From Lewinella sp. IMCC34183 (GTDB taxonomy: Bacteria; Bacteroidota; Bacteroidia; Chitinophagales; Saprospiraceae): a stretch of 64,000 nt of DNA. Where the stretch lies: positions 62,001 to 126,000 of the forward strand of contig NZ_QMEM01000006.1 in the NCBI RefSeq assembly GCF_003390915.1, written 5' to 3'. How positions within the stretch are numbered: the stretch's first letter is position 1; every line of letters starts with the position of its first letter. A program made the translations under genes and the position numbers. This document shows positions 37,038 through 44,667 of the stretch, in pieces. The notes under the pieces were generated by a model, which searched no databases, was not told the DNA's origin, and saw only the letters and a program-made list of their open reading frames with translations.

Positions 37038-40000
37038 ATGCACCTCAGTTGCCATACTTCCTTCAGCCTGCGCTACGGCGTCCTCCCCCCCCAACAACTA
37101 GTCGAGAAGGCGGCTGCCTGGGGCGTGGAGTGCCTGGCCCTGGCCGACAATAACAATACGAGCTGCGCGGTGGAATTCGTCACCGCCTGCCGCCGGCACG
37201 GCATCAAACCCATCCTCGGCATCGGCTTCCGCGACGACGAGGGGCAGTGGCTCTACACGGGGCTGGCCCGCAACGCCGAAGGCTGGCACAACCTCTGTCG
37301 CTTCCTGAGCGAACACTCCCTGGAAGACCGCCCCCTGCCCAAGGTACCGCCGCGGATGGAGCACGTCTGGATCATCTACCCCCGCCTCTGCAAACCGATC
37401 CGCGACTTTCGCGCCAACGAGCTGCTCGGCATCCGCCCCCAGCACGTAAACCGCCTGTTCAGCCACGAGCTGCGCCACCACCAGGACAAGCTCGTCATGC
37501 TGGCCCCGGTCGTCGCCATCACCGAGGCCGACTACGACCTCCACCGCACCCTGCGGGCCATCGACCGCAATACCGTACACACCAAGCTTACGCCCCGCGA
37601 CCTGGCCAACCGCGGCGACCGCCTCCTGCCACCCGATACCCTGCGGCAGTTCTACCGCCCCTACCCCGCCATCGTCCGCAATACCCAGCGCATTATCGAC
37701 TCCTGCACCGCCGAACTGGAAACCGGCCTGCAGATCAACCGGCAGACCTTCACCGGCTCCAAACACGGCGACTACCAGCTGCTCGAAAAGCTCGCCCTGG
37801 CCGGCGTGGCCCGCCGCTACCCGCCCGGGCCCCGCTTCCAGAAAGCCCGCCTCCGCACCGAACGCGAGCTGGCGGTGATCCGGAAGCAGGATTTCTGTCC
37901 CTACTTCCTCATCACCTACGACATCGTCCGCTACGCCCGCATGGCCGGTTACCAGCACGTAGGCCGCGGCTCGGGCGCCAACTCCATTGTCGCCTACAAC
38001 ATCGGCATCAGCGACGTAGACCCCCTGGAGCTAGACCTCTACTTCGAGCGCTTCATCAACCCCTTCCGCGCCAGTCCGCCCGACTTCGATATCGACTTCA
38101 GCTGGGACGAGCGCGACGACGTCACCGACTACATCTTCAAGCGCTACGGCCGCGAGTACACCGCCCTGCTGGCCACCTACTCCACCTTCCAGGGCCGGGC
38201 CGCCCTGCGGGAAGTAGCCAAGGTCTACGGCCTGCCCAAGGAGGAAGCCGATCAGCTCGTCCGCGACCCCCACGGCCGCGCCGCCGAGGATTCCAAGGCC
38301 CGTACCGTACTCGACATCGCCCGCCGCCTCGTCGGCCTGCCCAACCACCTCAGCATCCACGCCGGCGGGGTGCTCATCACCGAGAAACCGATCTACTACC
38401 ATACCGCACAGCGGCTGATGCCCAAGGGATTCCCGGTGGCGCACTGCGATATGTACCACGCCGAGGACATGGGCCTGCACAAGTACGACGTGCTCAGCCA
38501 GCGCGGCCTCGGGCACCTGCGCTCCGCCGCAGAACTCGTCCGCCGCAACCACGGCAAAACCGTCGATCTCCAGGCCCTAGACACGATCAAGAACGACCCA
38601 AAGGTGCGCGCCATGCTCAAGAGCGGCCGGGCGCTGGGCTGCTTCTACATCGAATCGCCGGCCATGCGCGGCCTGCTCACCAAGCTGGGCTGCGACAACT
38701 ACGTACACCTCGTGGCCGCCTCCAGCATCATCCGCCCCGGCGTAGCCAAGTCGGGCATGATGAAGGAGTACATCCGCCGCTACCACCACCCGCACAGCTT
38801 CGAGTACATCGACCCCGTGTTCCAGGAGCACCTCGGCGAGACCTTCGGTATCATGGTCTACCAGGAGGACGTGATGAAGATCGTCCACCACTTCGCCGGA
38901 CTGGACCTCGACGAGAGCGACGTCCTGCGCCGCATCATGTCGGGCAAGAAGCACAGCGGCGACACCTTCGAGAAGCTGCGCGAGAAGTTTTTTGCGGGCG
39001 CGCAGGTGCGGGGCCATTCCGCAGAAACCGCGAAAGAGGTCTGGCGGCAGGTCGAAAGCTTCTCGGGTTACTCCTTCTGCAAGGCCCACTCGGCGAGCTT
39101 CGCGGTGGAGAGCTTCCAGAGCCTCTACCTGAAGGCCTACTACCCCCTGGAATTCATCACGGGCGTGATCAACAACTTCGGCGGCTTCTACAAGACGGAG
39201 TTCTACGTCCACGAAGCCCGCATGGACGGCGCCACTATCCACGCCCCCTGCATCAACCGCAGCGACTTTCTTACCGATCTGCACGGTACCGACCTCTTCC
39301 TGGGCTTCATTCACCTCAAGGGCGTCTCGGAGCAGCTCATCCACCGCAGCGTCCTGGAGCGGCAGCAGCGCGGCGACTTCCGCGACCTCACCGACTTCTG
39401 CGGTCGCGTCGACGTGGAAAGTACCCAGCTTGAGCTGCTGATCCGCATCGGCGCCTTCCGCTTCACCGGCAAGACCAAGTCGGAGCTGCTCTGGGAGAAG
39501 AACGCCGTCTTCAATCCCCGCCTCAAGCGTGAATCGTCCCTCGACCTCTTCGTTACCGTGGCTCCCGAGCAGGACTTCCAGCTCGACGCCCCGCCCAACC
39601 ACCGCCCCGGCCACCGCCTCACCGGCCGCCAGCTCGACCAGGCCTTCGACGAACTGGAGCTGCTGGGCTTTCCGCTTTGTTCGCCGTTTTGGCTGGTGGA
39701 GTGTACATCGGATGTGGAAACGGTCCGGGAGCTCACATCGGATGAGCCGGCTGCGCTGCGCTCCGCCGGCGCATCCGATGAGGCTCCTGCTAATTCCTGG
39801 GGATTGGGATCCGGCACGTCCGACGGGGCTTCGTCCCTTAACGCACCTCAAGTGAGCCTTCACCCCCTCCACAGGATCCCCGACCGCGGCTCTACCGAGT
39901 TGCTCGCCTACTTCGTCTGCGACAAGGTCGTCCCCACCGTCAAGGGCGAGCGTATGAGTTTCGGCTGCTGGCTGGACAAGCACGGCCGCTACTTCGACAG

Positions 40001-40370
40001 TGTCCACTTTCCCGACACCTACCGCAACTTCCCCTTCCGGGGGGCCGGCGTCTACCGCCTGCGCGGCAAGGTGACCCGCGAGTTCGACTTCCCCTGCCTC
40101 GAAGTAGCCCACATGGAACGACTCCCCTACCTGCGCGACCTCCGCTTCACCGATGAAGCCAAGGGCAGCGCGGCCACCGAGGGACAGACGAAGACCATCC
40201 GCGTGGATCTCGCTTCCCCCCCCGCACCGGTTATTCCGCCCGTCGTCCCCTTCTCCCCGCGCCCGCCTACGCCGGTGCCCGTGCCCGCCCCTCCGGAGAA
40301 GCTTCCCCGCATCCGCTCCCTCCTGCAGGAGTTTCGACGTTCGGCTGCGGTGTTGCTGGTGGGTTGGTAG
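37038..40370 (+). CDS. dnaE2: Second DNA polymerase III alpha subunit, DnaE2-like
   Basis: 1110 residues, shorter than the usual Bacteroidota replicative DnaE. The N-terminal PHP domain has lost its metal ligands (LSCHTSFSLRYG, LADNNNT), as in DnaE2-type error-prone polymerases. The palm carries the catalytic aspartates: Asp351 and Asp353 in PDFDIDFS and Asp484 in KYDVLSQRG. SLDLF at 834-838 resembles a beta-clamp-binding motif. An OB fold follows (MSFGCWLDKHGRYFDSVHFP), then a Pro-rich tail. An in-frame insertion at about residues 889-942 derives from a palindromic repeat. With dinB downstream this looks like a damage-tolerance polymerase cassette; induction by DNA damage is inference. Confidence 0.9.
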   Translation: MHLSCHTSFSLRYGVLPPQQLVEKAAAWGVECLALADNNNTSCAVEFVTACRRHGIKPILGIGFRDDEGQWLYTGLARNAEGWHNLCRFLSEHSLEDRPLPKVPPRMEHVWIIYPRLCKPIRDFRANELLGIRPQHVNRLFSHELRHHQDKLVMLAPVVAITEADYDLHRTLRAIDRNTVHTKLTPRDLANRGDRLLPPDTLRQFYRPYPAIVRNTQRIIDSCTAELETGLQINRQTFTGSKHGDYQLLEKLALAGVARRYPPGPRFQKARLRTERELAVIRKQDFCPYFLITYDIVRYARMAGYQHVGRGSGANSIVAYNIGISDVDPLELDLYFERFINPFRASPPDFDIDFSWDERDDVTDYIFKRYGREYTALLATYSTFQGRAALREVAKVYGLPKEEADQLVRDPHGRAAEDSKARTVLDIARRLVGLPNHLSIHAGGVLITEKPIYYHTAQRLMPKGFPVAHCDMYHAEDMGLHKYDVLSQRGLGHLRSAAELVRRNHGKTVDLQALDTIKNDPKVRAMLKSGRALGCFYIESPAMRGLLTKLGCDNYVHLVAASSIIRPGVAKSGMMKEYIRRYHHPHSFEYIDPVFQEHLGETFGIMVYQEDVMKIVHHFAGLDLDESDVLRRIMSGKKHSGDTFEKLREKFFAGAQVRGHSAETAKEVWRQVESFSGYSFCKAHSASFAVESFQSLYLKAYYPLEFITGVINNFGGFYKTEFYVHEARMDGATIHAPCINRSDFLTDLHGTDLFLGFIHLKGVSEQLIHRSVLERQQRGDFRDLTDFCGRVDVESTQLELLIRIGAFRFTGKTKSELLWEKNAVFNPRLKRESSLDLFVTVAPEQDFQLDAPPNHRPGHRLTGRQLDQAFDELELLGFPLCSPFWLVECTSDVETVRELTSDEPAALRSAGASDEAPANSWGLGSGTSDGASSLNAPQVSLHPLHRIPDRGSTELLAYFVCDKVVPTVKGERMSFGCWLDKHGRYFDSVHFPDTYRNFPFRGAGVYRLRGKVTREFDFPCLEVAHMERLPYLRDLRFTDEAKGSAATEGQTKTIRVDLASPPAPVIPPVVPFSPRPPTPVPVPAPPEKLPRIRSLLQEFRRSAAVLLVGW
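39705..39860 (+). repeat. In-frame palindromic repeat insertion within dnaE2
   Basis: The segment encodes a low-complexity Ser/Ala/Asp-rich stretch between the finger region and the OB fold that related polymerases lack at this place. It holds a 16-base inverted repeat (39736-39751 and 39765-39780, 15 of 16 pairing, CATCGGATG outer arms) around a 13-base loop. The 10-mer ACATCGGATG also occurs directly repeated at 39705 and 39735. The length keeps the frame open. It looks like an intergenic-type repeat that landed in the gene. Confidence 0.6.
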
Positions 40371-40375
40371 ATTCT

Positions 40376-40600
40376 GAGTTGGTGAGTTGGTGAGTTGGTG
40401 AGTCACTGAATTGCTGCGTTTTCCCGCACTACCCCGAACCCACCCGAGCGAAGCGAGGGGCAAATGCCCTGCGGAACAACGCAGCAATGCACCACTCCAG
40501 CAACGCACCACTCCAGCAACGCACCCGAGCAAAGCGAGGGGCAAATGCCCTACGGGAAAACGCAGCAACGCACCAATCCAGCAACGCACCACCCCCCCCC
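40376..40600. repeat. Modular repeat cluster between dnaE2 and dinB
   Basis: Begins with an 8-base tandem repeat (GAGTTGGT, three full copies, 40376-40399). Next is CCCGCACTACCCCG (40423-40436), then two copies of an 81-bp unit starting CACCCGAGCGAAGCGAGG (40441 and 40522) that includes GGGCAAATGCCC, a perfect 4-base-arm hairpin. Inside the unit a 16-base sequence CAGCAACGCACCACTC is itself repeated. It is non-coding; it only appears as an N-terminal extension if dinB is started too early. Confidence 0.8.
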
Positions 40601-41737
40601 ATGACCTACCAAAGAGCTATCCTACACCTAGACATGGACGCCTTCTTCGCCTCCGTGGAAATCAAGAAAAACTCGGCCTTGGCCGGCATTCCCCTGCTGG
40701 TGGGCGGCAGCGGCGGGCGCGGCGTGGTGACCTCCTGCAGCTACGAGGCGCGGCGCTTCGGTATTCATGCGGGCATGCCGATGGCGATCGCGCTGCGGCG
40801 GTGTCCGGACGCGAGGACGATCCGGGGCGACTACGAGAGCTACGAGCAGCACTCGCGCATCGTGACCGAAATCATCGGGGAGGAGGGACCGGTCTTCGAA
40901 AAAGCCTCCATCGATGAGTTCTACGTGGACATGACGGGCATGGACCGCCACGTGGGCTGCGTGAAGTGGAGCGGGGAACTGCGGCAGCGGATCATTCGGG
41001 AGACGGGTCTGCCGCTGTCAGCAGGACTATCGATCAACAAACTGGTGTCGAAGGTACGCGCCGGCGAGGCCAAACCCAACGGCTCCGGCTGGGTAGCTCA
41101 GGGGGCCGAGCGGGCCTTCCTTTCGCCCCTTCCCGTGCGCAAGATCCCCAGTATCGGCTCCGTGACGGCCCGCAAGCTCAGCCTGATGGGCATCCGCAAG
41201 GCCGGTACGCTGAGCCAGGTGCCGATAGGATTACTGGAGCGGGAATTCGGCAGCATGGGCCGCGAGTTTCATCGCCGCGCCAACGGCATCGACCACCGGC
41301 CGGTAGTGCCCTACAGCGAGCGGAAGTCCTTTTCTTCGGAGTCCACCTTCCAGACCGACACCATCGACGTGGAGTTCCTGCTGCGCAAACTCCGCCACCT
41401 CACCGCCCAGCTGGCCTTCGACCTGCGCAAGGCCGGCCGGCTCACGGCGCGGGTGACGGTGAAGATCCGCTACACCGACTTTAATACCTACACCCGCGCC
41501 CGCCGCATCGACTACACGGCCCACGACCAGCAGTTGGTGCCGGTAGCCGAAACCCTCTTCCGCGAGCTCTTCACCCGCCGGCAGTGCATCCGCCTCATCG
41601 GCGTACGCTTCGACCTCCTGGCCGGCGGCCATACCCAGCTCGATCTCTTCGAAGATACCCAGGAAAACAGCCGCCTCCTACTGGCCCTGGACAAAGTGCG
41701 TAACCGCTTCGGCAAGGGCGCCATAGCCGTAGGCTAG
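40601..41737 (+). CDS. dinB: Y-family DNA polymerase IV
   Basis: 378 residues when started at MTYQRAILHLDMDAFFASVE; a Met at 40487 would translate the upstream repeats and is rejected. Catalytic residues are Asp11 (HLDMD) and Asp105/Glu106 (SIDEF). The helix-hairpin-helix region (VRKIPSIGSVTARKL) and little finger are complete. QLDLF at 346-350 near the C-terminus is an excellent beta-clamp-binding motif. DinB polymerases extend past damaged bases with low fidelity. Placed 230 bases behind dnaE2, it completes a two-polymerase cassette; no imuA-like gene is adjacent. Confidence 0.95.
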   Translation: MTYQRAILHLDMDAFFASVEIKKNSALAGIPLLVGGSGGRGVVTSCSYEARRFGIHAGMPMAIALRRCPDARTIRGDYESYEQHSRIVTEIIGEEGPVFEKASIDEFYVDMTGMDRHVGCVKWSGELRQRIIRETGLPLSAGLSINKLVSKVRAGEAKPNGSGWVAQGAERAFLSPLPVRKIPSIGSVTARKLSLMGIRKAGTLSQVPIGLLEREFGSMGREFHRRANGIDHRPVVPYSERKSFSSESTFQTDTIDVEFLLRKLRHLTAQLAFDLRKAGRLTARVTVKIRYTDFNTYTRARRIDYTAHDQQLVPVAETLFRELFTRRQCIRLIGVRFDLLAGGHTQLDLFEDTQENSRLLLALDKVRNRFGKGAIAVG

Positions 41738-41743
41738 TACAAT

Positions 41744-41810
41744 GCGGCCTCCGGCCGCGGAAGTATAATGCGGCCTCCGGCCGCGCGAGTACAATGCGGC
41801 CTCCGGCCGC
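41744..41810. repeat. Three-copy 26-bp palindromic repeat
   Basis: GCGGCCTCCGGCCGC occurs exactly three times at 41744, 41770 and 41796, spaced 26 bp, each preceded by a TA(C/T)AAT sequence. Each copy can form a 6-bp GC stem with a 3-base loop on either strand. The array fills the short gap between the convergent dinB and barrel-protein genes and could act as a transcription block or mRNA-end stabiliser. There are no T-runs. Confidence 0.85.
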
Positions 41811-41843
41811 GCAGTAGAAGGTACGCCCATAAGGCTTCAACCC

Positions 41844-43202
41844 TCACCGTATCCGGTACGTAGCTCCTACCCCGCTCACCCCCCCGATCCCCGCGCTCAG
41901 CGAACACCGACTGCGCAGCTGGTACTCGAAAGTGACCTGGGGCACCGGCAGAATTCGGCTGAAAAAGTTACGGTTCTCCATCACCGAGGTAGTTACCGGC
42001 TGCACGGCTACGGGCTCTCCCCCCACCAAAAAACTGCGGCGCCCCGCTCGCTCGTACACCTGCCCGAGAAGCTGCAGGCCCAGGTTTATCCGGAACCGGC
42101 GGCGGCGGTTGATGGTGTACTGCGCGCCCAGGGTGATCCAGTGGGCGTACCAGTTCTCGCTTTGAATATGGACGAGCCGATATTCTCCGCTGCCCAGGCC
42201 CCGGGCGTAGGCGGGATCGGACGGGTCGAACCGCCCGCCCTCGTTGGAGTATACGGTACCAAGGCTCAACCGGAACCCCGAGGGAAAGCGACGCGCGACC
42301 TCGACCCCCACCATCAGGATGCCCGGCCGGGAATCGTTGATGGACGTATTGGTTTCCCGGTCGGAGTACAGAACGAGCGGCGGACCGCTCGCCTGCGTGA
42401 AGGCCCGGTAATCGCCCGCCCCATTAGGAGTCGTACTGAATCCCTCGTAGTGCCCGTACCGCCGGATACCGGAGGGCAGCACCCGCGCGCTGATTTCCCA
42501 CACGGCCGGCACCGGCTGCTCACGCGGCAGCGGCACGAAGTGCCAGGCTTCTTTTTTGGTGACCACCGGGGGAAGTACCTCGACGGCGTGCGGCAGGCCG
42601 TACCCCTCTCCACCCGATATGACGGACGGCGGGAACGGCGAGGTCAGGGGCGCCACCCGGCGGACTTGGATCAACGCTGGATCGGCACCCGATTCCGGCA
42701 GCGATGGATCGGCCACGGGAGCAGAAGGCCACTTGCCGACGGACCGGGAGCCAATGGGCGAGGGAACGGCGGTAGCCACTGCCGGGCGGGGTGCCGCAGG
42801 GCGCGCCGGCACCACCCGGGAAGCTCCGCCCGCCGTGGAGGTGACCGACAGAGTAGCCCCCTCGGCAGCGGACAATACGGGGGCGGGTGCAGGACGTGGC
42901 GCGGCGGGGGCCAGCCTGCCCATATTCTCCCGGTCTTCCGGCTGATCCGACCTGACGACCTGATCCGCCTGAACAGTTCGGGCGGTCTGGGCGGTCTGCG
43001 TACCGTAATGGGCGAGAAGTAATCCGAGCAGGCTCAGGAGCAACAACGCACCCAGCCACGGACCGACGGTCCGCCGGGCGGGCGGCTGTTCGGCTTCCAG
43101 GCGGCGTTGCAGCGCTTCCCAGCCGTCCGCGGGGGGATCGATACTCCCCGGCGGGGGAGACTGGTCGTAAACCGTCCGGAAAAAGCGTTCGAGCCTATTC
43201 AT
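41844..43202 (-). CDS. Membrane-anchored partner of ECF sigma factor with beta-barrel-like C-terminus
   Basis: 452 residues. The N-terminal about 45 residues are charged and cytosolic (DGWEALQRRLEAEQP), followed by one transmembrane helix (WLGALLLLSLLGLLLAHYG). A long Pro/Ala/Arg/Val-rich linker of about 130 residues follows. The C-terminal about 200 residues have alternating amphipathic strands and aromatic ends (RLSLGTVYSNEGGRF, NWYAHWITLGAQYTI, QVTFEYQLRSRCSLSAG), like an outer-membrane barrel. It overlaps the sigma gene by 8 bases, so it is a likely anti-sigma factor with an envelope-spanning sensor. This reading is inferred; no zinc-binding or FecR motif is seen. Confidence 0.65.
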   Translation of the reverse strand: MNRLERFFRTVYDQSPPPGSIDPPADGWEALQRRLEAEQPPARRTVGPWLGALLLLSLLGLLLAHYGTQTAQTARTVQADQVVRSDQPEDRENMGRLAPAAPRPAPAPVLSAAEGATLSVTSTAGGASRVVPARPAAPRPAVATAVPSPIGSRSVGKWPSAPVADPSLPESGADPALIQVRRVAPLTSPFPPSVISGGEGYGLPHAVEVLPPVVTKKEAWHFVPLPREQPVPAVWEISARVLPSGIRRYGHYEGFSTTPNGAGDYRAFTQASGPPLVLYSDRETNTSINDSRPGILMVGVEVARRFPSGFRLSLGTVYSNEGGRFDPSDPAYARGLGSGEYRLVHIQSENWYAHWITLGAQYTINRRRRFRINLGLQLLGQVYERAGRRSFLVGGEPVAVQPVTTSVMENRNFFSRILPVPQVTFEYQLRSRCSLSAGIGGVSGVGATYRIR

Positions 43203-43761
43203 GGGGCAGAAAGTGAGTCAGGTGGAGGTAAGTGCCTACGAGCGGGCGGAGCAGTTCGCGGGCCCGGAAGAGGTAGGCCCGGGAAGTGCCGGCGGAAATC
43301 CCCAGTCGCTCGCCGATCTCCGGGTGGGTATACTCCTCGAAGACGTAGAGCGTAAAGACCATCCGGCAGGCCGGGGGCAGGCGCTGCAGCAGCCGGATAC
43401 AATCGTCCCGTTCTAATCGCAGCGGGGCCTCGTTCGGTACGTTTCCGGGGGCGAGTTCCGCATCGAGCAGCTCTACGGGGCCGGTCCGCTCCCGCCGGTA
43501 GTGATCGATGCCGGCGTTGACCACGATCCGGCGGAACCAGGCGGCGAATACCCCGCGAAAAACTTCGCGGCGGAGGGCGTTGAAGAGCTTCACGAAGGCA
43601 TCCTGGACGATCTCTTCCACCGCCGCGGAATCACGCCCGTAGGGCAGCGCCTTGCTGCGGGCGAAGCCGTACCACTCCCGGTAGAGCCGACGCTGGGCGT
43701 CCGCCTCCTGCCGGTGGCAGGCATCCAGCAATTCAGCAAGATCGTCAGGAAGTGATGACAC
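43195..43761 (-). CDS. ECF RNA polymerase sigma factor
   Basis: 188 residues with the two sigma-70 regions of the ECF class: region 2 (YREWYGFARSKALPYGRDSAAVEEIVQDAFVKLF split here as AVEEIVQDAFVKLF and the WFRRIVVNAGIDHYRR helix) and region 4 (VFEEYTHPEIGERLGISAGTSRAYL as EIGERLGISAGTSRAYLFRA), which binds the -35 element. Its last bases overlap the start of the membrane-anchored partner by 8 bases, the typical sigma/anti-sigma arrangement with translational coupling. It would direct an envelope response whose trigger is unknown. Confidence 0.92.
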   Translation of the reverse strand: MSSLPDDLAELLDACHRQEADAQRRLYREWYGFARSKALPYGRDSAAVEEIVQDAFVKLFNALRREVFRGVFAAWFRRIVVNAGIDHYRRERTGPVELLDAELAPGNVPNEAPLRLERDDCIRLLQRLPPACRMVFTLYVFEEYTHPEIGERLGISAGTSRAYLFRARELLRPLVGTYLHLTHFLPHE

Positions 43762-43780
43762 GGGAGCGGGGACGCTACGA

Positions 43781-44308
43781 TCAGTAGGCGTATACCCGGA
43801 AGGTGCCCCGCAGGCGGTGCCCGTCGCCGTCGGTCACCTCCGACTCGAAGCTGCCGATAACGAGGTCGTCGGCGCCCCAGCTAGTAATGGTGATCGTCCC
43901 CGCCAGCTGCGTGGGCTCTCCGACCAGGTGGGGACAGCCGGGTGCTTCATTGGTGTTGAAGGTGGTGTAGGCGATCGTCACGTCCTGCGCCGAGCCCCCG
44001 CAGGTACCGGCATCGGTTACGAAGGACTTGGGCAGTACCGCCTCCTTCAGGCTGCAGTCGCCCAGGTTAAGCTGGATCACGTGCGCGTGGTCGGCCGTCG
44101 AGCGCTGCACTTCCAGGCTTTCCCACCCATTTGAACTCCGGAAGCGGGTGACCGTCCGTTCCGGTCGGGCATTCATCAGGTACTCCTGCTCGCCGATCTG
44201 CAAGCGAACAAAATCCTCCCCGGAGGTGGCCAATTCGTAGGTTTCCTCGGATGCGCAGCCGAGCAGCGTGGCAATCAGTAACAGGGGCAAGAAACGTAGC
44301 ATGGGCAA
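43781..44308 (-). CDS. Hypothetical lipoprotein
   Basis: 175 residues (173 if the second Met is used) with a lipoprotein signal ending LLGC. The mature part is a beta-rich domain with three further cysteines (GDCSLKE, AGTCGGSAQD, APGCPHLV) that could form a disulfide. No family is recognised. It lies 19 bases upstream of the ECF sigma gene on the same strand, so it may be co-transcribed and linked to the same envelope response. Confidence 0.7.
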   Translation of the reverse strand: MPMLRFLPLLLIATLLGCASEETYELATSGEDFVRLQIGEQEYLMNARPERTVTRFRSSNGWESLEVQRSTADHAHVIQLNLGDCSLKEAVLPKSFVTDAGTCGGSAQDVTIAYTTFNTNEAPGCPHLVGEPTQLAGTITITSWGADDLVIGSFESEVTDGDGHRLRGTFRVYAY

Positions 44309-44667
44309 GGTGTTTACAGAGTAGACGAAGCGTGTACTCCAAAGCGTTGCCCCGGATGAAAGGAATTTACCAGCTATGAAGTACTAGTTGCTAGTTGCTA
44401 GTTGCCCGCACTACCCCGGCCGTGGAAACAGGACCCAGAAATATCGCCTAATCCCGGAGCGAAGCCAAATTGTAAATGGTAGTTGGTAATTGGTAAATCG
44501 TATATCCCCTCAAGATGAATATACCATGTGCCATCTACGAAGTACCAGGTGCCAGTTACCAGTTACCCACGATACCCCAGCCGTGGAAAACCAGGCCCAG
44601 GCCTCTTACCCGATCCCGGAGCGAAGCCAAATTTTAAATTTCACATCTAACATTTAAAATTTAAAAT
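44309..44667. other. Non-coding region carrying direct repeats
   Basis: 359 bases between the M28 peptidase and the lipoprotein gene, both leftward. No ORF is credible. It is largely occupied by the two direct repeats listed separately, with short AT-rich simple sequence at 44621-44668 (ATTTAAAATTTAAAATTC) just after the peptidase stop. Confidence 0.6.
44378..44640. repeat. Two diverged ~100-bp direct repeats
   Basis: Copy A (44378-44477) and copy B (44539-44640) align over their full length: a GAAGTAC start, a 7-base tandem part (TAGTTGC in A, partly decayed in B), an ACCCC(G/A)GCCGTGGAAA block, and an end of CCCGGAGCGAAGCCAAATT. Copy A contains CCCGCACTACCCCG (44405-44418), identical to 40423-40436 between dnaE2 and dinB, and both places follow it with a GAGCGAAGC word. 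The copies therefore belong to one modular family of non-coding repeats. Confidence 0.8.

Noticed and set aside
38577-40592. 671-codon minus-strand ORF opposite dnaE2
   Set aside because: It is the antisense of a clear polymerase gene, has no domain, and results from the strong third-position GC bias. The same reasoning removes the long frames opposite ettA (9269-10477), yidC (12437-13465), DUF6909 (19159-20565), nagB (22546-24528), the GMC gene (49921-51669) and SusC (56010-57689).
40487-40600. N-terminal extension of dinB
   Set aside because: It translates the repeat units into Asn/Ala/Pro-rich sequence, while the conserved DinB start begins exactly at the ATG at 40601.
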